Part shown: positions 50,160 to 60,520 of the stretch, in pieces
Position numbering within the stretch: position 1 is the stretch's first letter
Layout: every line of letters starts with the position of its first letter
Position numbers and translations under genes: made by a program
DNA from: Coleophoma eucalyptorum
Lineage: Eukaryota; Ascomycota; Leotiomycetes; Helotiales; Dermateaceae
Reading direction: 5' to 3'
DNA length: 64,000 nucleotides
NCBI GenBank assembly: GCA_026120035.1
Contig: JALRME010000032.1
Span: 1 to 64,000, forward strand
Notes under the pieces: generated by a model
What the model was told of the DNA's origin: nothing
What the model saw: the letters and a program-made list of their open reading frames with translations, nothing else
Database searches by the model: none

Positions 50160-51370
50160 ATGGCAGAAGAGATCGTTTCGGCGGCAGCCATTGATGCTGC
50201 CCAGTTTGACGAGGTGTTGGGAAGGTATCCTGCCTTGATCAAGGACTTAACCAAGTCCCGTATGTACACTCAATTGCTACTCCTTAGAGACCTATTGTGA
50301 AAGAATACGATTCAGTGTTTGAAAGCACCCTGCTGAAGCACAAACAGCAAAGCCTGGGTCCTTGACCCTCGAGGAATTGGACCATTTCAGATATGTCGAA
50401 GCTCCCACCAAATTCTCCATCAAGGGCGCAAAGCTGAACTTGAAGGATCTCCAGAAGCTGGTTGATTGGAAGCTGTGAGTATTATTTCTTGAGGGCGTGA
50501 AATATATTTTGCCGAATCATCGTTACACAATCTGTAAAATGCCTTCTGCTAATACCCCTTCCTAGTCGACATGGCACCTTTCGGCCTACGCTTCCCAAGC
50601 TCGTAGCCTCCAATTCCGAAGGGTCAGTCAGCTCCATAACTGAGGAGGGCTTTTCGATCTACGAGAATGATCGCTCAAAGCTACCTGCAGCTGTGAAGAA
50701 ATTATCGGAGCTCAAGGGCATTGGCCCTGCGACAGCATCTCTTCTCCTTGCTGTTTACGACCCGCAAAAAGTAGTCTTCTTCAGCGATGAGGTCTACAAG
50801 TGGCTCCTCCCCGATGCTGACAAGCCAAAGTACACACCAAAAGAGTTCGACAACCTCTTTGCACAATCCGGACCTCTGATGGAGAGACTAAACGTCAAGG
50901 CCGTGGACATTGAGAAAGTGGCATATGTATTGATTAAGGAGGCTGAACCAAAGGTCGAGTCTAAACCTAAGCCCGTCCCATCGGGACGACCGCGAGGAAG
51001 ACCCGCAATGCCAGAGAGCGAAAAGAAGCCTAAGCCGGTTCCATCTGGGAGACTGCGAGGAAGACCCGCAAAGCCAGAGAGCGAGAAGAAACAGACAACA
51101 GTATCTGATGGACCTCCTCGCCCAAGAGGAAGACCCGCGAAGCCTGAGAGCGAGGAGATAGACAAAGCAGTACCTGATGGACCTCCTCGACCCAGAGGAA
51201 GACCGGCGAAGGTTACATCTATCGAAGCTCCGGCAGCGAGGAAAAGAGGAAGGCCTTCTGGGCCAGGAAAAAGTTCTGCATCCACGGTCTCATCCGCCAC
51301 TAAAGCAGAAGATGCTGGCGATACTCCTGAGCGTGGTTCAAAGCGGACCAGGCTTTCTGGCGTCTTTTAG
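50160..51370 (+). CDS. Helix-hairpin-helix protein with five AT-hooks
   Basis: Probable DNA-binding protein of 343 residues in three exons: 50160-50259, 50348-50474 and 50566-51370. The N-terminal conserved part holds FDEVLGRYPALIKDL, LTLEELDHFRYVEAPTKF and KLVDWKLRHGTFRP. A helix-hairpin-helix-like motif, LSELKGIGPATASLLLAVY, follows at residues 122-140. The C-terminal third carries five AT-hook cores (R-x-RGRP) at residues 217-222, 238-243, 261-266, 284-289 and 301-306, four of them in tandem repeats of 21-23 residues. The first half looks like a widespread fungal domain, but I cannot name a function; minor-groove AT binding and a chromatin role are inferred. It ends in a basic segment (GSKRTRLSGVF). 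I chose the intron 1 acceptor CAG at 50345-50347 because the earlier CAG would bring in a stop. Confidence 0.85.
50960..51240 (+). repeat. Coding minisatellite encoding AT-hooks
   Basis: Four degenerate tandem copies, with units of 63, 69 and 69 nt between successive AT-hook cores, all multiples of three so copy changes keep the frame. Each encodes Pro-Ser/Asp-Gly, R-x-RGRPA and usually a KPES/MPES stretch. Confidence 0.8.
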
Positions 51371-51926
51371 GCGAATGTGGATAGTCCGATATGCGCTTTG
51401 CTTTGGCATAGATGCGTGTGCAATATGCCGGTTGTATAATATGGTACGGAAATACAACAGATTGGGAATTGGATCATGGCTGAAGCTGGATCGGCTTGCA
51501 TTTCTATGAACAGATGAAACATTCCTGATTGTCTCTCTATACGCGGCACGCAATAACTTCCGTCCAGAACTGTCTATCCAGAACTATTCACAGGACCTGT
51601 GGCGCTGGATCGCCTAAGGCTATGAAACTTGGCGCTGGTCGTTGATCAAGCTCGGCAAGCTTGTCGCAATAGTTGCCATGGCTCGGAAGAGTTACCTCGC
51701 TACTCCTTCCCAATCTTCTCCCCACACTCGGCCTGGTTTCCATTTCGGTGTCTCCGCTCAAGTTTGCGGGGAGGAGAAATGATGGCGCTCCAAATTCCAA
51801 AACCCGAGTGCGCCGTGGCGGCACAATCATGCCTTAAAAGACTTCATCCAGTACTTCTCTAAGAATATATAAGCATGAGGCCTGCCCATGCAGTACCTGC
51901 CATTATCTCAATTATCAAACCTCACT
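51371..51926. other. Intergenic region upstream of the DUF1479 gene
   Basis: 556 bp on the same transcription direction. It includes an AT-rich stretch reading AATATATAAG at about 51864-51873, a TATA-like element about 55 bp before the chosen start. An in-frame ATG at 51888 lies between that element and the chosen start. Confidence 0.45.
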
Positions 51927-53423
51927 ATGCTTTCCACAGTTCGGTGCTCGGCTCGCCCAACCGGCCTTAAACTAGCCCGACCCATCATTCGTAACCTAGC
52001 AACACAAACTCAAAAACACGCCCCCAAAAAAGAGGGTGATATATCTTCAGTCTTTGCTTCGCTAAGCGGTGCAGAAGCAGTGCCTTTGCCACCTCGCTTC
52101 GCCGAAATAAAACGAAATCTCATCGCCAACCATGAATCCGCCGTCGTAGCAAGCTGGACTCGATTACTATCTACACTTCGTTCAGAAATCAAGCTCATTA
52201 GCGAAGCCGGCTCTGACATAATCCCCACAATCGAGTATTCTGAACTCAATAACCATTCTCGAATCCAACCGTTCTCAAAAGCGCTCTCAAAACGCGGCGT
52301 AGCTGTGATCCGAGGCGTGATTCCCGAAGAAGAAGTCTTACAATGGAAGGCAGATATCCGAGACTACGTGGTTGCAAATCCACAAACGAAAGCCTTCCCA
52401 CCAGATAATCCAGCTGTCTACGAACTCTACTGGAGTCCCTCGCAAATCAAAGCTCGCTGTCATCCAAACATGGTGGATATTCAGAAATTCCTTATGGGGT
52501 TCTGGCATAGTGATGATAAAGATGCTATGATTAGTACCGAGCACCCACTCTCTTATGCCGATCGTCTCCGTATTAGATTGCCTGGTGACGCAGGATTTGC
52601 ACTGGGCCCCCATGTCGATGGTGGAAGTGCTGAACGATGGGAGCCGAATGGCTATGGACTCGGGGGGCCTTATAACAAAGTCTTCGAAGGCGCTTGGGAA
52701 GGCTTTGATTCTTGGGAGAGCAGCAGCCGTCTAAAAGTCGAGAGTGATCTTTATAATGGCGCTGGTGCTTGTTCGATGTTCCGTATGTACCAAGGTTGGC
52801 TATCCATGTCGTTTACAGGACCAGGCGAGGGCGCATTGCTTGTGAATCCTATGCTGCAAGCTGCAACAGCATATTACCTCTTGCGTCCATTCTTTTCTCC
52901 TGTCAACGCAGACCCATCTTCCTCTTCATTCCTCGACACCTCAAACTGGGCTCTTGATCCCGAACAGACCTCTCTTCTCCAAGGCGCAACGCCAGGAATG
53001 GCTCAGGAGCTCAACAACGCCCTGCACCCACATCTTGATCTCGACAAGACTATGGTACACGTCCCGCGCGTGCAACCGGGAGATTACGTGGCTTGGCACT
53101 GCGATACCATCCACGCAGTGGATAAAGTACACAACGGTACCAGTGACTCCTCGGTTCTCTACATCCCCGCATGCCCCATGACGGAAGCGAATGCCCAGTA
53201 CTTGGTGAGGCAAAGAGAGGCGTTCCTGGAGGGCACCCCTGCCCCAGATTTTCCAGGTGGTATTGGAGAGGCAAAACATGTGGGCAGACCTGGAAAGAAC
53301 GATTTAGAGACAGCTGGTGGTATGGACGGTTTGAGGGCGTTTGGACTTGCAAAGTGGGATGTTGGACCTGGCGGCGGTACTGTTGGCAGACTTTTGAGGA
53401 GTGTCAATGGGATACTAAACTAG
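51927..53423 (+). CDS. DUF1479 family protein, putative Fe(II) oxygenase, mitochondrial
   Basis: Member of the DUF1479 (YbiU-like) family, a cupin/2OG-oxygenase fold of unknown substrate. Single exon, 498 residues from this start. The first 30 residues are basic and free of acids (MLSTVRCSARPTGLKLARP), resembling a mitochondrial targeting peptide. Characteristic segments are IPTIEYSEL, RGVAVIRGVIPEEE, ELYWSPSQIKARCHPNM and DRLRIRLPGDAGFALG. The putative metal ligands are His229 and Asp231 (GPHVDGGS) and a distal His in HCDTIHAVD. Start chosen at 51927 because targeting peptides of this kind begin so; the ATG at 51888 adds 13 residues and is possible. Confidence 0.88.
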   Translation: MLSTVRCSARPTGLKLARPIIRNLATQTQKHAPKKEGDISSVFASLSGAEAVPLPPRFAEIKRNLIANHESAVVASWTRLLSTLRSEIKLISEAGSDIIPTIEYSELNNHSRIQPFSKALSKRGVAVIRGVIPEEEVLQWKADIRDYVVANPQTKAFPPDNPAVYELYWSPSQIKARCHPNMVDIQKFLMGFWHSDDKDAMISTEHPLSYADRLRIRLPGDAGFALGPHVDGGSAERWEPNGYGLGGPYNKVFEGAWEGFDSWESSSRLKVESDLYNGAGACSMFRMYQGWLSMSFTGPGEGALLVNPMLQAATAYYLLRPFFSPVNADPSSSSFLDTSNWALDPEQTSLLQGATPGMAQELNNALHPHLDLDKTMVHVPRVQPGDYVAWHCDTIHAVDKVHNGTSDSSVLYIPACPMTEANAQYLVRQREAFLEGTPAPDFPGGIGEAKHVGRPGKNDLETAGGMDGLRAFGLAKWDVGPGGGTVGRLLRSVNGILN

Positions 53424-55263
53424 ATTGATGTGGAGAAGAACAACAATGGGTAGGAGTCTGTTTCAGGTTGGCATTTGACATTGTGTAAATAAGTAAGCGT
53501 CTGTAGAGTTCATTTTTAAGCGAGTTATTGTATAAAATCGGTAATTTACACGTTCTTGCCTTGCCTGTCTTTTCATATTTTGATCCTAAATAACCAATCT
53601 TTCCATTTTAGTAACATCTTAACAACCCAAAATCTGCCACTTTTAACTTCCACAGCCATCAGCTCTAAAGACTTGTAGATTTCCTAGATAATACAAGCCT
53701 CGCAGGACCATGCATCAGAAATTAGCTTTAAATACGCTCCCCTTGCCCACGTCTATTCTATTGCCATATTTTTCCATCTGAAACCTAATTAATGATTCTA
53801 CTCATCTATTATTAAGATATCCTACGATTTCTAGAGAATCAAAGACCAAATAGAAAACCCCCACCCACTTAGTTGATATGAATATCTCAACCCGCTCCGT
53901 ATCACTCTCAATCCCCAGAACTATAAACATTAGTCTTCCGCTTTAAAACACCCAATGAAGTAATCTTCATGGAAGAAATTAGTAAAGTACTTTGTTGCTT
54001 AGAGTACCATGCGGAAGAAGGCTCTTAGCTTGAAGGAGCAGGATTCAACGAATGGGAATGGTAAGAAGACAGTAGAAACTTTAGATCAAGAAGACCATTT
54101 CTAAAACAACAGGTCTGGGTCAGTTATTGCGAAGAGTGGCAAAGTAAGGTATGGTAAAAGGTAAGGTATTTTGGACGAGCTTTCTATATATTGGCATATC
54201 GTTATTAGGCCTCGTTTGTACACCTGTTTGTAATCAACAGAGGAGGGTATTGATACCCTCCTCCACCTCCACATTCACTTAGAAGAATCATCAACATTTT
54301 TATCTCACTTTTGACCTATTATTACAGTCGAAATAAGCGATATACCAACACTGTACCAGCTGTATATTTATCTATCTAATTTACGGAGTAAAAGGAGGGA
54401 AAGCAAAAGCGAGGGAATTGTCCTTAAGAAACTCCGTCATGTATGCTGTATTACAAAAAGGAGGGGGTTAAATGGATTATTGACGAGGAAATATTTGTGA
54501 AGAACAAGCATAACGTATATAAGTAAAGTTATAAACCTACGACAGTTTAAGAGCAGTGGACATAGCATAGTTAGACGGTCTGCAATACAGATGAAGTACT
54601 CACAAGTTCGGAAGTTTTCTGACACTGCTTGGGACAGTTTTCAAGCAAAAGCTCCTCAATGTGCACTTGATTCTAGAAGTAAGGGCAATTATGCGTATGA
54701 ATGATCTCAGTTCCCTTGTTTGACTGTCCTAGCAATAGCATATTTAGGCACTTCTGGATAACAGTCACAGGAAAAGGAGAGCTTCATAAAAATAAACGAA
54801 ATTAAGATTTCCCTTTTTATCATACAAAGGCACGACAGCATCCATAGGAAACTTCGTTCTCCAGTAAGCATTTTTTTCGTTTAATCTCTCTGTACACCAG
54901 TGACGTTTGCTCTTCCACCATCTTCCGCCTTTCCACAGCTTTCGCTGCTCGGACTTACTATTCAACCCATGACAAATGTCTAAGGGTTCTGGTTCCAATT
55001 TTGAAAAGTTTAATTGACGGATTTCGACGGTCTTATTCATCTCAATATGAACGAGCTGGGAAAACATCGCGAGTGGCGAGGAAGCCTAGGAGAAGAAAAA
55101 GAAGCTAAAGTTTCCGAAGACTCTCATTCTGTCCGAACTTTGCGTTTGTTTTGTTAGATTTAACTTTTTTATGTTGTGGGTATTTGTCAAGGATCTGAGG
55201 ATCTTTGCTCTGGGACGAAATTTAGATGCGGTATACGACTGCATAACGACTTGAGCTATGCGT
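53424..55263. other. AT-rich intergenic region
   Basis: About 1.8 kb between the convergent DUF1479 and TFIIA genes, AT-rich with many short homopolymer runs. One 100-codon minus-strand frame is listed separately. No repeats or RNA genes recognised. Confidence 0.45.
54765..55067 (-). CDS. Possible orphan small protein, uncertain
   Basis: ATG-initiated frame of 100 residues in an AT-rich region 3' of the TFIIA gene. The peptide is Lys/Trp/Leu-rich with protein-like composition (for example KLWKGGRWWKSKRHW and AYWRTKFPMDAVVPLYDKKG), but I recognise no family and see no signal peptide. It may be a lineage-specific gene, the last exon of something larger, or chance. Confidence 0.2.
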   Translation of the reverse strand: MFSQLVHIEMNKTVEIRQLNFSKLEPEPLDICHGLNSKSEQRKLWKGGRWWKSKRHWCTERLNEKNAYWRTKFPMDAVVPLYDKKGNLNFVYFYEALLFL

Positions 55264-56979
55264 TTACCATTCGTACTCGCCAGATGCCTTGTGGAAAACA
55301 TATTCCTTATTGTTTACGGTAAGGACACCGTCTTTCATGACGCACTTCCTATGAGAGATATCAGTATATTGACTTATAAGCTCCGACGTAGAGGGGAGCT
55401 TACCACTTGTTCTTGACGCGTTGAACCTTGTCATACATGCAAAGCATGATATGACCCATGCTCTCGTCATCATCTTCGTCATCGTTGAGACCATCGTCGG
55501 GGTCATCAAGGTCTGAGTTGATGGCATCCTCATCAAGATCTTCATCCTTGACTTTCTCGTCATCGTCTTCATCATCGTCACCTCCATCGTGTTGGCCAAT
55601 ACCACTGGCTGAAGAGGACTTGACCTTACGTTGGCGGTTCTTGCTAGCCTTGGTTGCTTGCTTCAACGGAAGCATCAAACCACCTCCTTCCATGCTTTGA
55701 CCCATTGCCTCAATTCTGGTACGGATCAAGTTGTCAATCTCAATTCTGCCCATGAACTCTTCTTCGCCCTGAGCATTCAAGCGCTTGATAACCGCAACAG
55801 AATCTTCCATATCATCGCCAGCACCATCCGTTTGAGCGCCGTTGAGCCCTTGGACTCGTTGCGCCTGCTCCCGTGTGTATGCAGCTTGTCTGGCCCGGTA
55901 CTCTTCTGGGCTCATTTGAGGTTGACCTTGCTGTGTTTGTTGAGCTCTAGCATTTTGTTGCATTTGCTGCTGTTGCTGTTGTTGCTGTTGCTGCATTTGT
56001 TGCTGATATGCTTGTGCCTGCTGTGGGGTGGGCCGTGAGTTTTGTCCTGCGGGAGGGCCACTACGTTGGATCTGCTCAATAGATGCAGCAGCTCTTGGGC
56101 CATAGGCAGCAGCAAGATTTGCAGCAGCTCTCTCTTCAGCAGTCATACCAGCAACAGCTTGTGGAGGAGGCTGAAATGGTGCTTGGGGCATATTGTTGAG
56201 CCCGCCGTTCTCGAGACCCGGTTCTGCCTTGATACGAGGTCCATTGGTCATCTGAGGCATAGCCTGCGCAGGCTGCTGTGGCTGGGCACCGGTTGGTGGT
56301 GTGTTCATGTTCATAGGTTGATAGTTGCCAGTATTTGAAGGTAGAGTAGGAGGATTGGAGATGACTGGAGCCGGAGGTTCTGGCTTTGGGTCCCATGGAA
56401 AGGTAGCCACATTGAGTTGTGATAATTTTTGCTGCCATCCCTACATTGAAAGTTAGTATATACGTATAGACAAATTTTAAAACAAGCTGTATAACACCGA
56501 GCATAGAAACAAAGTCTCCGAACAGAAGAAAGGCTGGCTATTCTCATCACGTGATAATAAATTCCAAAAGAGTACTAGCACCTCAGCCAATTTCCCAAGC
56601 GACGTGGTCGGGTATAAAGCAAATGCCCCAAGTACTGACCGTCGCCCACCCGAGAAAATCGGGACGAGAGCAGCGCGACTTCAGGCTGCGAGAAATGCAA
56701 GAACAGGAACACACCGCTGCGACCACAACCAACGATTTCTTGAGCAAGGACAGGATATGGGGAAATGCAACGATGAACATGAGATGGATTTCGATAGGGC
56801 CAGAACAAAGAGCCACGATCTCGCCCGACGTTGGATACGGACGAGATAAGGTGTCATACCTGTCTGAGCTCTTCAAGGACACGCTCATCAACACCACCCT
56901 CCTCGAAGTCTACTCTGGAGCTCTCGACCACATCTGCGATGATCTGCTGATAGATCACACCGACTTGGTTGTTGGACAT
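55264..56979 (-). CDS. TOA1: Transcription initiation factor IIA large subunit (TOA1)
   Basis: Alpha/beta subunit of TFIIA, which stabilises TBP on the TATA box at RNA polymerase II promoters. Three exons: 56860-56979, 55404-56440 and 55264-55348; 413 residues. The N-terminal four-helix-bundle part reads VGVIYQQIIADVVESSRVDFEEGGVDE..LEELRQGWQQKLSQLNVATFPWDP. A Pro/Gln-rich linker includes a polyglutamine run encoded near 55950-56010. An acidic stretch (DDEDDDEKVKDEDLDEDA) precedes the C-terminal beta-barrel, ending CVMKDGVLTVNNKEYVFHKA and GEYEW, the family signature. Intron 1 is unusually long for this window (419 nt) and contains an ATCACGTGAT palindrome. The two sides of each junction reconstruct the family sequence exactly in frame. 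Confidence 0.95.
56546..56555. promoter_or_regulatory. ATCACGTGAT palindrome in TOA1 intron 1
   Basis: Identical 10-bp palindrome to the one upstream of ATP20, here within the 419-nt first intron of TOA1. It could be a regulatory site inside the transcribed region. Function is inferred. Confidence 0.4.
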
Positions 56980-58009
56980 CTTCGCGTTCGTGATTCTATG
57001 ATGAAAGGACGAGCGTTCCGATCTCGGTTTGTATTGAAGGAGGCGACAGGACCGATTGCACTGCGTGGCAGTTGTTCACAAGCCTCTGCTGTGATTATTC
57101 GCAAGGCGCTGAATGCTCGTAGGTGCAACGTTTGCGGTTGACGATGTGCACGAGATGAAGAACCGCTGGTGTTCGTAAGTGAAGTGATGGTGACCAAGGT
57201 AATCTCGCTCGCTGTCGCAATCGTCCCCTCAACTCAACACGTCCCCACGTCCCTGTAACCGACTTTCGCTGGCTGCCAATGTGTATTCTTGATTCCTGAC
57301 ACCGTGCCAATGCTTTTCTATCTTATAAGAGCGTAAATTGTCGAGGTAGAACCTTTCGATTCCTGGCCCTGTGGAGTTGTATGGGGGAAGTTGTGTAGCA
57401 GAGGATATAGGCAGCTTAGCCCCAGTCTCGCTTAATAAGCTTGAGCCTCATTAATGGGGAATCTACTCTGAATTGAGAACATGTCACGGTATTGGCTTTA
57501 TTCATGAAGCTGATGGTCTGGTAAAGCAACCAAACAATAATGCAACAATAATGCGGTACTTGCTACTTTGTTCAGGTACCTCTTTGAGAATTGATTGCAT
57601 TTAAATGAAATTTGAGAAGACGGTTCGCAAACAATCTGGGGCGGGTACGTGCAGCGGGATCAACACATGGTTGGCACACGACATGCACGTACAGAACAAC
57701 AAAAGTAAAGATTCAAAGTGTTTCATTCGTAATATTACAGGGCTAAAAATCAATTACTTTGTACAGTAGTCCTCCGGTAAACCTGCCAGCGTTGGCATGC
57801 TTCGTAACTCATTCAAATCTTTCATCAAGCATAACTCGCACCAGGTGAAGCACTTTCTGCCATGGGCATTGAGAGAGCAATGATAAAACTCCCAACACCA
57901 CGCTAAAGAAACACAACCGACCGCTAAATGCCAGTAAGAATTGTTCTTATACTCTACCTGTCGCTCTTTTAGAAGCCCGGGCGCCTCACAGAGCCTTGAT
58001 GATCACAAT
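56980..58009. other. Intergenic region upstream of TOA1
   Basis: About 1 kb between the CDC20 stop and the TOA1 start on the minus strand, holding the CDC20 3' flank and the TOA1 promoter. A plus-strand frame overlapping the TOA1 start begins with GTG and is antisense to TOA1. Nothing else seen. Confidence 0.45.
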
Positions 58010-59843
58010 TTAACGAATAGTCATTTGCTTGACAGCATCAGCTTTGCCAGAAGCACCGGATGCTGCAGCAGAAGAGCTAGCACCAGCCTTCTTCTCGAAG
58101 ATCTTCCAGAACTTCAAACTTTCATCGGCAGCTATAAGAAGTTAGTATACTACATGACATGTGGGTTTGGTGGGACATACCAGCTGTAGCCAGCATTTGA
58201 CCATCTGGGCTGAGGCAGCTGTGAAGGACTCTGCTCTCATGCGCTGGGATCTCGACGTTGCGGACGAGGGTTGGGTAACTCCAGATGCTGAGGGAGTTAT
58301 CTGGGAAACCGCTTGTGCTGACAATCTCACGGTAGTGAGGGCTCCATCGAAGACTGGTAACCTGGGAACCAGTATCGATGCTGTTGACACGAGCACCAGT
58401 AGTGGTGTTCCAGAAGTGGATGTGACGGTCGTATGATCCACCACCTGTAGCGAGGACGTTTGGTTGCCAAGGGCACCAGCTCAAAGCCTTAACAGCAGCC
58501 TTGTGGTTGGTCTTGGTGAACTTTGGGACAGCCAAGGAGCGAGCATCCCAGATAGAAACAAGGTTATCGTTTCCTCCAGTTGCCAATTGAGCACCATCAG
58601 CGCGCCATTCCAAACCACAGACTTCGGATGTGTGCGAGACAAGCTCAGCGACCTTGTGTTGAGCAATGCGAACATCGTGGTTGAAGACGAGACCACTTCG
58701 GGCACCGGTGGATAGGGTGTGCTTGTTCCATCCCATAACACCAACACGAGTGTCATGGCCGTGCATGCTTCGGAGCTTGGTACCTTCCTCAACATCCCAG
58801 ATCTGAACCTCGCCAGTTCCGAGACCGACACTGACGTGGGCTCCATCTCCGGACCACTTGACACTGCTGACGTAAGTATCTGGGCTGGTCTCGAGGAGAG
58901 AGCTGACGGTTCCGGACTCGGCTGACCAGACATAGACATTGCGCTCAAGACCGATAGCGACCTGGTTTCCGGAGCTCCAGTCGAGCAAGTTCAGGTAGTA
59001 GTCATCGACAAGACCTGGTGCGTCCAAAACTCGCTCTGGAGCGGTAGCAACGCGACGTCTAAATTGGGCAGCAGAAGCGTTGGCATTCTTGAGAGGGCGG
59101 TTGTATTGAGATCGAAGATCGACTGGCTTAGATGACTCTGGGGGAGCTGGCTTGAAGGCAAGAATACGCTGGTTGAGGGAAACACCGCAAGCTGAGGCAA
59201 GGGAATCTTGGTAGGCGACGCTGTTTGGCGATGGGCGTGAGTAGGAAGCTGGCTCATCCTCGTCATCATTGAGAGTCAATCGGTCTAGAGCAGCTAGAGC
59301 ATCATCGGCACCTGAAGCCAATACTGACGAGCTGTCACCGTTGCTTGTCTTGGGTCGCTTCTCGCTAATGTCGAGCTTTCCAGAGCCGACAGTCGCGATT
59401 GCAGAGCTTGCAGTGCGGTTAGGAATGAATCTGTCACCGGAATAAGACAAAGTAGTCTTGTTGGACTTAGATCGGATAGGACCCTTTCTTGACTTGCTGC
59501 TAACTGGGGTCTTGGAACCAGTACCAGTAAGGGCGAAGTCAGAAACACCTAGCTCCAGAGCGCGTCGAGGAGTCTGAGCGGTTCTGGCGATGTTTGATTT
59601 CGGTGAGTCTCGGTGTGACGATCTTGAAGTTGACTTTGAAAAAGGGTTTCCACCGTGTGTTGGTTTGTGAATGCTCTCATTGTCCAGCGTCTTTCTCTCA
59701 GGTGTGAATGGAGATGAATTGTTCAGAGAGATAGTGGTTGTTCTTGCACGTGGAGAAGGGGTCAAGGGCATACGTCCGCCAGCGGTACGAGTGGAGAAAA
59801 GTCCCGTGTGGGACTTGATGGGGGTAGATACTGTGGTAGCCAT
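58010..59843 (-). CDS. cdc20: Cdc20, activator of the anaphase-promoting complex
   Basis: WD40 co-activator that binds substrates and activates the anaphase-promoting complex at metaphase-anaphase, and is the target of the spindle checkpoint. Two exons, 58181-59843 and 58010-58131, with a 50-nt intron (58132-58180 plus the shared junction base); 594 residues. The C-box DRFIPNR is at residues 137-143, the Cdc20 rather than Cdh1 form. A conserved QRILAFKPAPP segment is near 225, and the seven-bladed propeller follows (DYYLNLLDWSSGNQVAIGLERNVYVWSAESG.. to ..LHSCLSPDGQMLATA). The C-terminus is the Ile-Arg tail (QMTIR) that docks on the APC. The last blade and tail are encoded by the 122-nt second exon, so failure to splice truncates the protein at 573 residues. 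It is head-to-head with the kelch-BTB gene, 677 bp away. Confidence 0.93.
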
Positions 59844-60520
59844 TGTGCAGTATCGTCGGGTAGATCTCGGTCGAAAGACAATCTAATGTATCGATCGATG
59901 ATAGGAGATTCGAATATCGATGGAAGGTCCAAGAGACTCAACCTAATGGTTCCTGGAAGTTTTAATGGTTAGTATTTTCGCTGTTGTTCTCGATATGTCG
60001 AAGGTGCTTCGTAAGAAGTAACTAGTCGAAGTCGGAGGCGATCAATGGGCGGTACGTTGTACGGCAGAAAGATCTAGTAGACTTTGAAGTATTCTTGTGT
60101 AAAGCTTTTGGATATAAGGTAGGATGGTAACGGAGAGTGAGGATGTAGGAGGAGGAGGGATGCGGATTTGGAGAGATGCATGTATTGCGTGAAGAGAGAA
60201 GAAAAGAAGAGATTCTTGAATCTAAGGTCGTCCCTTTTATGATCTTTGTTGACATCGTGGGGCGAAAATCCGTAGGCCCAGCAACCAGACCAGGCATGTG
60301 CCTGGTACCATATGCCTTGAGCCTCAGGCACACAACTGCGGACGCTCCCCCGATCATGGTTTCCGTTCTCACTCCCACACCATCGTTTGACAACAAAGCA
60401 AACATCATCGCGCAACACCATTCGCCTTTGTCCTGCACAAATTCTGGATAGAGCTGAGGACTTCGGGACCTCTCTACCCTCATTCACAATCTTACTATGT
60501 GCAACTGATACTTCTCAGCT
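59844..60520. promoter_or_regulatory. Divergent promoter of cdc20 and the kelch-BTB gene
   Basis: 677 bp between two start codons pointing apart. No ACGCGT (MCB) element was found on reading. Short minus-strand frames here are probably leader sequence, not genes. Confidence 0.45.

Noticed and set aside
50794..51300. 168-codon minus-strand frame
   Set aside because: Antisense to the AT-hook repeats; its internal repetition is the mirror of that minisatellite.
56551..57141. 196-codon plus-strand frame
   Set aside because: Starts at GTG and runs antisense through TOA1 intron 1 and exon 1.
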